Shown here: in pieces, positions 46,791-56,142 of the stretch
Layout: each line of letters begins with the position of its first letter
How positions within the stretch are numbered: the stretch's first letter is position 1
Assembly (NCBI RefSeq): GCF_007997215.1
Contig: NZ_VORW01000015.1
Span: 1 to 64,000 of the forward strand
Source: Algoriphagus aquimarinus
Lineage (GTDB): Bacteria; Bacteroidota; Bacteroidia; Cytophagales; Cyclobacteriaceae
Direction: 5' to 3'
Length of the DNA stretch: 64,000 nt
The notes under the pieces: generated by a model
What the model was told of the DNA's origin: nothing
The model's database searches: none
The model's input: the letters and a program-made list of their open reading frames with translations, nothing else
Made by a program: the position numbers and the translations under genes

Positions 46791-47046
46791 GTGCCCTATA
46801 AGTTCAGAATTAATACATTAAATAGAGGTTGTAGATTCTCCTGGTAGCCATCGGGACATTTAGGCCGTTTCAGTCACCCCCGCCTGCAGTTCGGGCAAGG
46901 GGCTTCTGGCTGAATGAGCAGAGGGATTGTGGTTACTGGCAACATTTCAGATAATCAGATTTACTTTTACAGTTTCATGTGGATTGTACATCTCCAGGCA
47001 ATTTTCCACCTTCTTACTTTCCGCCTTTGTACTTTCTACAACCTTC
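46791..47046. other. Non-coding gap to the GLPGLI gene
   Basis: Together with 46299-46731 this makes ~750 bp without a firm gene apart from the tRNA end, the terminator and one doubtful short frame. I see no further element. Confidence 0.4.
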
Positions 47047-47790
47047 TCAATATCTTATTTCCCACATCCAAGCTCCCCTGCTTTCGATGGAAGATTGGAT
47101 AAACTCTCGGACTATGTCCTGATATTTAGTGCCCGACACTTCTCTCCCTTTTAGTTTTTTTGGCAGGGTGATGATTTCTTCCGGTTCTCCAAAAGTGATT
47201 TTCTCGGCTTCCACGATTAGCATCCCGTCGTTGATATCATAAGCCAAAATCAAACCTGGAAGCCCGAATTGTTCCTCTGGACCCATAGGAACGGGAATAT
47301 CTGAGGCAAACCAAGCAGTGATCTTTTGGCCTTTAATACTGTCTTCGGACACAGCTTTCATACACATGTGTCCCAGAATATCCCGTATTTCGTTCATTAC
47401 CCTCCATTTTGGAGTATTTAGGCTGTCGCGAACGATATAAGTTTTGCCCATTTGATCCATGTATTTCAGATAGGTCTGGTCTTCAAAATTATTTTCAATG
47501 AAATAGTCTTCCACTTGCCAAGAGTAGCTACGCACTTCATAGGGTTCACCGAAAGTGTAGAGACTTTTTTCTGGCCAAAACTGAAGTTTCATTCGGGTGC
47601 TGTAGCCTTCAGGATTACTCCAAGTGAGTAGAATTCTGTCCTTTTCCTGTTGGGTAATGTGGGGCAGGTTGGAATAGATTTTATCATAGAAAATGCGGTA
47701 TCGGTATTCTACCTCGCCCACTACATTTTGGGCTTTTAGTCCTGTGGAAATTAATATTAGGATAAGGGTCTTTAGGTATTTTAATTTCAT
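47047..47790 (-). CDS. GLPGLI-family secreted protein
   Basis: 247 aa. Signal 'LIISTGLKAQ'-like N-terminus and the family-naming motif 'EEQFGLPGLILAYDIND' in the C-terminal half. The family is restricted to Bacteroidota envelopes, and its function is unknown. It typically sits beside a TonB-receptor-like gene, as here (48091-50907), and the two are on the same strand. Probably chromosomal backbone. Confidence 0.9.
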   Translation of the reverse strand: MKLKYLKTLILILISTGLKAQNVVGEVEYRYRIFYDKIYSNLPHITQQEKDRILLTWSNPEGYSTRMKLQFWPEKSLYTFGEPYEVRSYSWQVEDYFIENNFEDQTYLKYMDQMGKTYIVRDSLNTPKWRVMNEIRDILGHMCMKAVSEDSIKGQKITAWFASDIPVPMGPEEQFGLPGLILAYDINDGMLIVEAEKITFGEPEEIITLPKKLKGREVSGTKYQDIVREFIQSSIESRGAWMWEIRY

Positions 47791-48090
47791 TGTTTTGATG
47801 ATTTAAGAATTGGCTGAATCAGAATATGCGGAATGGATTTGCAAAATATACCAACAGTGAAACCTGTCTTTTTAACTACATACACCTTGGTGAATAGGGA
47901 GGAATCAACGGCTTTTTTTATTGGTAAACTAGGTGGTTTGTATTTCTTGAAATGTATGTTTTAATTCTATCACGACGACTATTGATCATGCCGAAACGGT
48001 TAATGGGGGAAGCAGCCTATATCCCATGTAATAGACTTGCCTCTCGGTGACTTTGCGACTATAGAACTTCCCCCTTTACAACGTACTATG

Positions 48091-50907
48091 CTATCTATAT
48101 TTTTTCACTTCTACTCCCCGCATATTGTAGGTCACTCCGAGTAGGAAATATCTTGATAGCGTTTCAATCCTTCCAGTGGAAACATAGTTTTGGCCCGCAA
48201 ACTGGCTGATGGTTTGATTTTGCTTGAAGATGTCGTAAGCGGAAAGCCTGACTTCCCATTTTTTAGCCTCGCCGAGTAGTTTATAGACGAATGCATTGAG
48301 GATAGGTACTTTCTGATCAAATCCAAAACTTTCGTTTTCATATCGATTATAGTTGAATTTCACATCTAGGTAAAAATCTTTTGGGAATTTGATGTTCATA
48401 TTACTATATGCACTCCAATTTATTATGTCCTGGTTTTGGGCGGGGTTTTGTTCGTATTTGGTTTTGCTAAGTCGGAAGGATGACCCGGTATATAGGCTGA
48501 ACCATTCTAATGGGGTCAGATTTAAATTCACCCCAAAGTTATTGCTATAAGTTTTGGTCTCTGTCTCGATTGAGTTGATTAGGGAGAGACTTTTAGAATA
48601 GGACGGATTTGCTGAAAAATACGCGGTAGCCTTGGTTTTTACGATAGGAAATCCAAAACCTAGGTATGGGTAATAACGCTGTCCCCCGGAAACATTTCCT
48701 GCCTTATACGTAGTGACAAAGGTTTCTGGGTCTATGGTTTGGTTTTGAACGACTTGATTCTGATAGAATGTTGAATTGAATGAAAACCGCAAATTTATAA
48801 ACGTGGCAGGATCATACATATCGTATCCTGTATTGAAAGAATGGGATACTTCGGGCTGTAGATCAGGATTTCCTTCCCGTATATACAATGGATTTGATAT
48901 GTCCTTGAATGGCTGTAGGTCTGCGATATTTGGCGGAGTGACGCCCATAGCATAGCTTGCGTTGATACGCTTGTTGCCTTTCATTGTTTTGTAGTAAGAC
49001 ACATTAGGAGTGAAATTGAGGTAGTTCTTATCCACTCGGCCTAATATCTCACTAGCTTCTACCACTGAAAACTGCCCGTTCAATCGGTAGTTGGAGGCGG
49101 CTAAACCCACGCTTAAATTAGAGCCTTTGTTAGCATATCGGATGCTGGAACCGAACCTGTTGTAGGTGATTGTGTTATCAAAAAACCTACTAAGATCTGG
49201 ATTTAGCTCTTGGGTATCACTTGCCTCCACATCGAATACTTTTCGGTTTGTTTCGCTTTTTGATTGGCTGAAATTGTAGAAAGTCTCCCAGAAAAATATT
49301 TTTTTGATGGGTTCGACAAAGAGTAGGCTTGACTTGATCTGGTTAGAGCCATTCAGTGCCTGGTTCAATTGATCCAAGTTTCGGAAATAGGTATTTGGGT
49401 CTGTTGAGTTCATGAGATCTACAACGGATTTTTGTATACCATTTTGGTCTGCCTTACTATAAGTATCACTGAGACTGGCAGCAAAGTTTCGTCCGTTTTT
49501 TTTGAATTTATGCCTATATATTGCAGTGCCCTGAAAGGCCCCTGACCATTTATCCGATTGGTTGTTCCTATCCATTTGGCTTTGCTCTGTGCTACTGCGA
49601 ATCAGCTCCTGATGGCTGGCCAAGGCTGTAGTAAGTGAACTTATCCTTCCTTTTGCGTTAATGGTGATGGTGTTGGCGCTGTCTAATTCGTTTTGAAAAC
49701 GAAGGTTTACCCGATGGTGACCTGCCATGTTATTTTGTAAGCTTTGGTCAGTGGAAGTGAAGGATGTATTGTCCTGCAGGAAGTTTGTTCTGCTATTGAA
49801 GCTCTCTATCGTTTGATCACTGCGGCTATAGAAGTAATTGCTACTGAAATCCTTCTTGTCCTTCAGGTAATTATAATTTATGCCGATGGCTTGGTTGTTG
49901 GAATAGCCAGAGTTGAGATTGTTGAAGGGGATTTCGAAAGATTCATCATTGGACCCTCCTGAAAAGGAAATATAATTCATCCCACCACTTCCATTAAAAC
50001 CAAAGTCGCCGGTGTCACCAAATTGAAATGCACTGCTCCCTTTAAACTCCTGTAGGTCATCCCAGCTCAGACCGGATTGGTTGATATTATTGCCATAGCC
50101 GATGATCGAAAATTGATTGACTTTGTCAAATTTATTGAAAGAAGCATTTGAGGACCATCTTCCGTCTGTACCCCCTGCAGCTGAAAGCTTGCCAAAACCT
50201 CCCTTTTTAGCTTCCTCCTTCAGTTCAACATTTAAGGTTTTTTCCTTCACTCCATCTTCCACACCTGTGAGCTTGGACTGTTCTGACTTGTCATCGTATA
50301 GCTGAAGCTTGCTTATTGACTCTGCATTCAAGTTTTGCGTGGCCATTTTGGTGTTTCCTCCAAAAAAACGCCTTCCATCCACAGTTACTTTCTGTACTTG
50401 TTGCCCTTGTGCAACTATATTTCCATCCTTGTCGATTTCTATTCCGGGCAGCTTGCGGAGCAATTCTTCCAGGGTCGCTCCAGGGGGTACTTTAAATTTG
50501 CTTGCATCGTACTCAAGCGTGTCTCCACGCATCATCAACGGTGCTTTGGCGGCTTTCACCACCACCTCATAGAGTTCCTGTAAGATGGGCATCAACTGAA
50601 TCTCATCGACTTCCAAGTCACCTGTTTCGGGAAGAACCAGTTCTTTCTGGATGGGGAGGTACCCCATATAGGTAGCTTTGATGAGCAGCGGTTGCTTTTC
50701 TACGTTTTTGAATTGATACTCTCCGTCTTTATTAGTCAGCGTGTATGCCACCAAGGCCGAGTCTTTTGGGCTAAGAAGTAGCACTGAGGTGTAGTCGAGC
50801 GGTATATTCGTGGTGTCTTTCACCACTCCCCGAATAGTAAGTTTGGATTGGGCATGCGAAGCAAAAGTGATGGCAGCCAAAAGAAGGTATGAAATGAGGA
50901 ATTTCAT
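48091..50907 (-). CDS. TonB-receptor-like outer-membrane beta-barrel protein
   Basis: 938 aa. Signal peptide ('ISYLLLAAITFASHAQ'), carboxypeptidase-regulatory-like domain ('IRGVVKDTTNIPLDYTSVLLL', ~24-105), a plug-like part ('LEELLRKLPGIEIDKDG', 'VTVDGRRFFGG'), then an outer-membrane beta barrel of the OMP_b-brl_3 type to the C-terminal 'LLGVTYNMRGVEVKKYR'. It forms a channel in the outer membrane; substrate unknown. The upstream location of GLPGLI's partner is usual. Length normal for the family. Confidence 0.88.
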   Translation of the reverse strand: MKFLISYLLLAAITFASHAQSKLTIRGVVKDTTNIPLDYTSVLLLSPKDSALVAYTLTNKDGEYQFKNVEKQPLLIKATYMGYLPIQKELVLPETGDLEVDEIQLMPILQELYEVVVKAAKAPLMMRGDTLEYDASKFKVPPGATLEELLRKLPGIEIDKDGNIVAQGQQVQKVTVDGRRFFGGNTKMATQNLNAESISKLQLYDDKSEQSKLTGVEDGVKEKTLNVELKEEAKKGGFGKLSAAGGTDGRWSSNASFNKFDKVNQFSIIGYGNNINQSGLSWDDLQEFKGSSAFQFGDTGDFGFNGSGGMNYISFSGGSNDESFEIPFNNLNSGYSNNQAIGINYNYLKDKKDFSSNYFYSRSDQTIESFNSRTNFLQDNTSFTSTDQSLQNNMAGHHRVNLRFQNELDSANTITINAKGRISSLTTALASHQELIRSSTEQSQMDRNNQSDKWSGAFQGTAIYRHKFKKNGRNFAASLSDTYSKADQNGIQKSVVDLMNSTDPNTYFRNLDQLNQALNGSNQIKSSLLFVEPIKKIFFWETFYNFSQSKSETNRKVFDVEASDTQELNPDLSRFFDNTITYNRFGSSIRYANKGSNLSVGLAASNYRLNGQFSVVEASEILGRVDKNYLNFTPNVSYYKTMKGNKRINASYAMGVTPPNIADLQPFKDISNPLYIREGNPDLQPEVSHSFNTGYDMYDPATFINLRFSFNSTFYQNQVVQNQTIDPETFVTTYKAGNVSGGQRYYPYLGFGFPIVKTKATAYFSANPSYSKSLSLINSIETETKTYSNNFGVNLNLTPLEWFSLYTGSSFRLSKTKYEQNPAQNQDIINWSAYSNMNIKFPKDFYLDVKFNYNRYENESFGFDQKVPILNAFVYKLLGEAKKWEVRLSAYDIFKQNQTISQFAGQNYVSTGRIETLSRYFLLGVTYNMRGVEVKKYR

Positions 50908-51462
50908 TTTTTTTCAGTTTATATTTTTAACAATAATTTCCTTAACTAAAAATTACCCCACTAATCACTACCAATTCATCTTAACAGATTGAATTGGTAG
51001 GGTGAGATGGCAGGCTCAGGATTATTTGCATAGATTTTCAATCCAGCTAAAAAAGTTGAAGATGAGCGACTTTTACTTGTTGCAACCCTTATTCGACCTT
51101 TTTAAATAGTACTCTTAAGCCTCAAATTCTAATAGTATATGCCCCTTCACTTCTCTCCACTTCGAATAGTTATCTTTTAAACAAATCAAAAATTCCTTCT
51201 ATCAAGTAGTGCCATTCAACAAAAAATTGGCAAATACTTAATTACTAGTACTAGTGACTATTTTACTAGTACGATTATAGTAATGATTTGAATAAAAGCA
51301 GCAAACTAATTTGTTAAATAATGTTATTAGGGTGGGGAGCTATGGAAATAATTCTAAGGTGAAAAGTGAGAAATACATCCTGTTAATAGGTGAATTTTTT
51401 AAAAATCGATTTCACCCAAGTGGAAAAGAGAAATATCGGTATTTTTTCTTCCTTGCCAATCA
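50908..51462. other. Intergenic region without a gene
   Basis: About 550 bp, AT-rich. It holds the promoter of the receptor gene and a pair of ACTAGTAC direct repeats (51244-51271). The right part approaches an IS21 remnant, so some of it may be decayed IS DNA. Confidence 0.4.
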
Positions 51463-51627
51463 GCCATCATTACCTGCTAGTTACCGGTAAGTACATGGTA
51501 TGAAATCATAGGAGATCACACGCTGGCAAATGCTATTTTAGACAGAATTGTGCAAGACGCACATCGCATCGAACTACAGGGAGAATCCCAAAGAAGAAAA
51601 CGTAAAATCAATCCCGAAAATCAATAA
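51463..51627 (+). pseudogene. C-terminal remnant of IS21-family istB
   Basis: The frame reads 'AIITC', a TAG (51478-51480), then 'LPVSTWYEIIGDHTLANAIL' and 'DRIVQDAHRIELQGESQRRK' to TAA at 51625. This is the well-known end of the IS21 helper ATPase (family form '...SQLPVSKWYEVIGDPTLADAILDRI...HRIELKGES'), with CAG turned into TAG. The rest of the IS, including istA, is gone. Terminal repeats were not found. Confidence 0.8.
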
Positions 51628-51912
51628 CTTTAACACGATGGTAAGTCTACTATTCCAAAAATATAACTTCTCAAGCGCCTGAGTTTGCATCACTGTCCGA
51701 TGTCAACTTCGTCATTTTTTGTATCCAAATCCTTCTCAAAAGAATTCGACTTTTAGGATAGCCTATTTCACAAGCCAGTAGAGTAATTTGAACATCGAGG
51801 TTGTTTCTTTTAACTCAAAAACTTGGCTAACGAGAAGCCTTTCACTTTATGTTTGACTCTTCGTTTTAACTTCGGGGAACTTAGTGGGTTGTATATCCTC
51901 TTTAGCCCAGGA

Positions 51913-52899
51913 TTATTCTCTACTTAATTTCTTCAATCGAGTCAGGTAAGCCTGTTCATAATTATTTTTCAATTTATCCGACAAATAAGATTGGCCGATT
52001 AAACGCAACACTTCATCTTTTCCGGAAGACAACTGGGAAAAAACACCGTCACTAATTTTAGGGTTTACCTTGGACAAATCAGCCAAGAGATAAAACTGTT
52101 CATGCACCTTTCCTTTTGCCAAAGCTAGAGGTAGCAGTCCCTCATCTAGCGCAAAGTCTTTATCTCCAATATGAATGCGACTGTTCAGTAGGTCATAGGC
52201 CGGACTCATTTTAAAATCACCTAATTCAGTTTGTATCAATGAGAAGTTTTTAAAATGTGCATCTCCATTGGAAAACAGGTAATTGAACAATATGAGTTTA
52301 AGTAGCTTAGGAGCTTCCACATCATAGGCGGGTACATATTTCTTCAACAATTCGAATAATTCAGAGTAACTCCCCAGGTATTTATAATCTTCACCATGAG
52401 TCTGAGGTGTTCTTTGAGCTAATGAGGCAAAATCTTCCTGTGCCCTTTTAGTCCCGTCATCTTTTACATCAAATCGCTTGGTGATATAAGCTGGTTCTCC
52501 ATTATTAAAAAATATGAGTGCATTTTCAGCAGTTTCTAAATTAAAAACCTGCCTTGCTATTTGCATGGTTAAATGTTCGTTAGCAGGCATATACTCAGGG
52601 TTTTTACCGGCATTTGGTTTCGGTTTTAGGATGTATTGCCCCTGTTCACCTTCATTGGTTAATCGCAATTTGTTTTTGTCTAACAGTACCGAAAACTTCT
52701 CCTGGACTCCCGAGATAGACATTCTTTTCCGATTTTCATCAAACAGTTCATCTGTGACCTCGCTTGAGGATGGTGATTCATAGGGAAGTATATGACTTAC
52801 CTTTTTCCCATAAAAAATACGTTTTAAGGCAGTTGAGGAGTAAGTATGATTTCCTTCTTTTAATGTTCCAGGGCAAAAATGGATTTCAGGCATGCTCAT
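51913..52899 (-). CDS. hipT: HipT-type Ser/Thr kinase toxin
   Basis: 328 aa, a HipA-like kinase without the N-terminal subdomain (encoded separately by hipS). Gly-rich loop 'SISGVQEKFSVLL' with S61 and S63 forming the SIS motif that is autophosphorylated in E. coli HipT, catalytic Asp213 in 'NGDAHFKN', metal Asp236 in 'SPAYD'. HipT of E. coli phosphorylates TrpRS, HipA phosphorylates GltX; the target here is not predicted. ATG at 52899 overlaps the hipS stop as ATGA. An IS21 remnant lies just downstream. Confidence 0.86.
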   Translation of the reverse strand: MSMPEIHFCPGTLKEGNHTYSSTALKRIFYGKKVSHILPYESPSSSEVTDELFDENRKRMSISGVQEKFSVLLDKNKLRLTNEGEQGQYILKPKPNAGKNPEYMPANEHLTMQIARQVFNLETAENALIFFNNGEPAYITKRFDVKDDGTKRAQEDFASLAQRTPQTHGEDYKYLGSYSELFELLKKYVPAYDVEAPKLLKLILFNYLFSNGDAHFKNFSLIQTELGDFKMSPAYDLLNSRIHIGDKDFALDEGLLPLALAKGKVHEQFYLLADLSKVNPKISDGVFSQLSSGKDEVLRLIGQSYLSDKLKNNYEQAYLTRLKKLSRE

Positions 52900-53225
52900 A
52901 CATTGTCTAGTTTAATCACTCTAACCGCACCTATCGTATCATGGGTCGCTGTATTAAGTAAAATACCAAAATGATCTGCTTTATCTATTCGCAAAGCATG
53001 ACACACAAGTTGCTTATTGGCCCCTTCCGGAAGCATATTATAGAAAAATGGAAACAAAAATTCCGATTGGTATTCTTGTTGATTTTTAGGAAATGTAAGA
53101 CTTACAGGAGGTTTGTTTGTGTCATTAATCCATGCATCATGGTACCTAAACACAAATGAACCATCTTCTAATTGAGTGAGCAATCCAGCCTCTTCGTCTT
53201 TATAAATAACCTTTGCTTGTCTCAT
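52896..53225 (-). CDS. hipS: HipS-type antitoxin (HipA N-terminal subdomain)
   Basis: 109 aa matching the HipA N-terminal subdomain 1 (Couple_hipA): 'LTQLEDGSFVFRYHDAW', 'PPVSLTFPKNQQEY', 'LFPFFYNMLPEGANKQLV'. In HipBST systems this separate small protein, rather than HipB, neutralises the kinase. It overlaps hipB upstream and hipT downstream by ATGA in both cases, so the three proteins are made in fixed proportion. Confidence 0.85.
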   Translation of the reverse strand: MRQAKVIYKDEEAGLLTQLEDGSFVFRYHDAWINDTNKPPVSLTFPKNQQEYQSEFLFPFFYNMLPEGANKQLVCHALRIDKADHFGILLNTATHDTIGAVRVIKLDNV

Positions 53226-53443
53226 TTATTAACGCTGAGCGTTTTTACTTTAAACGTAAGTTCCAAACCTAGCGCATCAGCTAATTTACTTAGGGTTTGC
53301 AATGTGGGATTACCTCTTCCACTTTCAAACTGTTTTAGGGTCCTTAGGCTTACTCCAGCTAGTTCTGCAAGCATTTCTTGGGTAACCTGCAACATCTCTC
53401 TACGAACTTTTAAGTATTTTATCATTTCTGGAAAGTGCATCAT
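53222..53443 (-). CDS. hipB: HipB-type XRE antitoxin/repressor
   Basis: 73 aa with a clear XRE helix-turn-helix ('EMLAELAGVSLRTLKQFESG', 'NPTLQTLSKLADALGLEL'). First gene of the hipBST operon, probably autorepressing through the palindrome at 53550-53577. In HipBST systems HipB mainly assists HipS and binds DNA. Confidence 0.86.
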   Translation of the reverse strand: MMHFPEMIKYLKVRREMLQVTQEMLAELAGVSLRTLKQFESGRGNPTLQTLSKLADALGLELTFKVKTLSVNK

Positions 53444-53549
53444 AATACTTTATTTAAACCAAAAATAGGAATTACTTTAAAAAAAGCCACAAAAGAGCAG
53501 TAAAATGCACTTTAATAAAAATATTAACTATAAAGAAACCTTTTCATGC

Positions 53550-53577
53550 AAAATAGTGCGCTATAGCACACTATTTT
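53550..53577. promoter_or_regulatory. 28-bp palindromic operator upstream of hipB
   Basis: Arms AAAATAGTG and CACTATTTT are perfect, and the centre (CGCTATAGCA) is palindromic except for one mismatched pair. It lies ~107 bp upstream of the hipB start. A natural HipB operator, found from symmetry only. Confidence 0.65.
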
Positions 53578-53771
53578 TACAAAAATTCGATAGCATAACC
53601 TATTCATTACTCTTAATAGACGTAGAGAATAAAAAGAATTGGTAATCTAGATGATAGAGTGAGCATAAACTTATTTACAAGATCTAAAAACAGCACCAAT
53701 TTTTGCTTACAGCGATATCGCACAGCAAGGAAATTTTGAATGTATTGAACTCTAAAAATCGACTCGATCAT

Positions 53772-53800
53772 AAAAAAAGGGAGGCTCTTATCGCCTCCCC
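53772..53800 (-). terminator. Terminator of the PLP-enzyme gene
   Basis: Stem GGGAGGC (53779-53785) pairs with GCCTCCC (53793-53799). On the minus strand it is followed by a run of seven T's, just after the stop at 53807. The gap 53444-53806 otherwise holds only the hip promoter and operator. Confidence 0.85.
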
Positions 53801-53806
53801 ATTTGC

Positions 53807-55690
53807 TTAAATAGATTCTACAAAATCTAAAAAGACTTTTTTATGAAGTTCAAGATCCATGTTAGCAGAAAGTGCTACCCTAGCTATGTAATCCTTGTCC
53901 CCTTCCTTAGTTGTTCCTTGAGTAGAAGTGGCAGGTATAGTCCAATAACAGCCTTTCAACTGCCCATAACTCACACAATACTTACTCTCATTAGGGATTT
54001 GGGTAATCATTAAGTTGATCAACTTATGATTCAATGCTCTTTTATAGGATTCCTTTTCTTCATCTGAATCCCCCTTAGTTGGAAGATCCAATGAAAACAC
54101 AGAAGGAGTAAATCCTTGTTTTGCCAATTCTTCTGAAACAAAATTGATTTTCGCGTCTGGCAAAACTTCGTGGATGAAGTTCACAAATTCACGGGTATTT
54201 TGGTAAGCATCAATAATTCTCTGGTTCATTGATGGCAATTGTTTAGCTAATATTTCATACTGCAGAGCTGTAGCCTCATTGTCACAAAGGTTTAGATGTA
54301 GTTCTATTTTCTCCATCAACTCCTTTGTTTTGGTATTACCTACGCAGTACCCAGCGGTACATAGCCCGCCACTTGGGAATTTCGAGCCGCTGGCAAATGA
54401 AATGGTTCTAACAGTGGAGAGTATTTGTCCTTCTCCCAAAAAGAGGACATTCGGACAAAAGGTTTGATCCAAAATAAATACTGGATCTGTCGCAACTTCA
54501 CCACTATTGGTTTTACGCACTTTACTCAAAACTGCCTTCAATTGTATAAGATCAGGCACTTCCACTCTAGGATTGGTTGGGATTTCAGCGATGATGTATG
54601 GGATAGCATCCTCTCCGGCAATTTTATCGAGTATGATATCAATACTTCGATTCATGTCGTTCCCTCCATCCACAGGTAAGTCCACCACTTCTACATTATC
54701 CAAGCAAGCAGCTACCCGTCTTGCTTGATCATTTGTACCACCATAACAATTCGGAGGAACCACAAATTTGATAGCCTTCCCTTTATGATTTTCTTGTGCA
54801 TCATGCACAAGCCCCATCATAATCGCATATTGAATGGATAGTCCGCTAGAGCCAACAAGTGCCTTTGTATTTGAACCTGTAATTGTCGCTATTGACTCTA
54901 AGACCAAAGTTTTATTAGCCTTCACATCTCCATTGCTTTCAGGACTTTTCTGAGGGGATTCAGAAGACTGCCCTACTAGAGACTTTAAAGCTTCAAGGCA
55001 ATTAGCCGGTGTCATGGCGATAGTCTCTCTTCTCCTTACATGCTGGATTTCTGAGATATAACTTTCATTCTCTTCACCATTTACGAGTAAAACACTTCCA
55101 AGGGAAGGGGGAAGATTGATATAAAAGTCTATGTTTTGAGTGAGGTCAAAATGACCAATTTCCTTGCTCTCTGATATAAAAATAGAACTTCCGTCAAACT
55201 CGGATACGGTTGAAGCTTTTTCAACATGATTTAATTCGAACTTATACCCATAAACATTCCTGAGTACTTCTGCATCAAAACAAGCTGGTAAGTCACCGGA
55301 ATAATTGATTTGAGTATTCTTATTGGCAAACAAGTTCTTTCTTAGAACGGCCAAAACAGGAGCTGTCCTGGAAGAAAAACTGATTATATTTTCTGCTTTT
55401 ACTTGGTTTAAGTTCGCTATTACCCATTCTAGCACACAGGATAAAGGATGCCCTAGTCGGATATAATCATAAGCAGTTGGCAATTCACTAAGTGATGTTC
55501 TGAGTGGAATTACTTCAGAAGCTTCGCTGTCATTGAATAAGATGTCAAACTCCTCTAAAAATTGTGTTTTGGCCAATGACTCATCATAAATATCCAGTCT
55601 ATGTGTGGTTAGATTCAGCCAGGCAGATGGCATATTTTCCAAAACCTCTGTAACGAAGTTTAGCATTTTGTTATCCTTGGTAATCTTCAT
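53807..55690 (-). CDS. PLP-dependent Cys/Met-metabolism-like enzyme
   Basis: 627 aa. The C-terminal ~370 residues look like a fold-type I PLP enzyme of the cystathionine gamma-synthase group: 'IAEIPTNPRVEVPDL', Asp in 'FILDQTFCPNVL', and the PLP lysine in 'SFASGSKFPSGG'. The N-terminal ~230 residues are an extra domain I do not recognise. The protein is longer than usual family members (~390 aa). It has its own terminator and stands alone. The exact substrate cannot be read from sequence. Confidence 0.7.
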   Translation of the reverse strand: MKITKDNKMLNFVTEVLENMPSAWLNLTTHRLDIYDESLAKTQFLEEFDILFNDSEASEVIPLRTSLSELPTAYDYIRLGHPLSCVLEWVIANLNQVKAENIISFSSRTAPVLAVLRKNLFANKNTQINYSGDLPACFDAEVLRNVYGYKFELNHVEKASTVSEFDGSSIFISESKEIGHFDLTQNIDFYINLPPSLGSVLLVNGEENESYISEIQHVRRRETIAMTPANCLEALKSLVGQSSESPQKSPESNGDVKANKTLVLESIATITGSNTKALVGSSGLSIQYAIMMGLVHDAQENHKGKAIKFVVPPNCYGGTNDQARRVAACLDNVEVVDLPVDGGNDMNRSIDIILDKIAGEDAIPYIIAEIPTNPRVEVPDLIQLKAVLSKVRKTNSGEVATDPVFILDQTFCPNVLFLGEGQILSTVRTISFASGSKFPSGGLCTAGYCVGNTKTKELMEKIELHLNLCDNEATALQYEILAKQLPSMNQRIIDAYQNTREFVNFIHEVLPDAKINFVSEELAKQGFTPSVFSLDLPTKGDSDEEKESYKRALNHKLINLMITQIPNESKYCVSYGQLKGCYWTIPATSTQGTTKEGDKDYIARVALSANMDLELHKKVFLDFVESI

Positions 55691-56142
55691 CGATAATAGA
55701 CTGATTATTTATTAATTTATTTACTTCAATAATGCCAGAATGAATTGTAATACACTCTTGCACTCATGTTTTCGAAACTCCCATTAGATTTGGCCCTCCA
55801 TGTGCGTATTGATTACTGGTTATAAGCGCTCTGCTGAGGCCAAATTAAGACTTTCGCAGGTCTCGTCAAGTGGGCTTTGAATGTTTGTTGGAAATTGGCA
55901 GGTTGATTTATCCCAGAAACTATTCGCCTATAAGGTAAACTTTAGGACAGGCAAAACTAACAACCGCTAACTACTTTAGGTTCGAAGTAAATCTACGGAT
56001 CGGCTAATCCCTATAAAATTAAAGCAGTGATCATACTATGAATTCTCCTGATTCTACAGGATTACATCAAGTACGGTCACTGCCTTTTACTCTTAAGATT
56101 TTTGGAGCTATTGTTTAACCCCAATTTCTATTACTCTCTATT
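55691..56142. other. Intergenic region with a long-loop inverted repeat
   Basis: No gene seen. GCAGTGA (56024-56030) and TCACTGC (56077-56083) form a 7-bp stem with a 46-nt loop. On the minus strand a T-rich stretch follows, so it may terminate the oxidoreductase gene at 56143. Weak. Confidence 0.35.

Noticed and set aside
51244..51271. ACTAGTAC repeats as a regulatory site
   Set aside because: Only two copies in a gene-poor stretch, not placed near a start codon in a meaningful way; no support beyond repetition.
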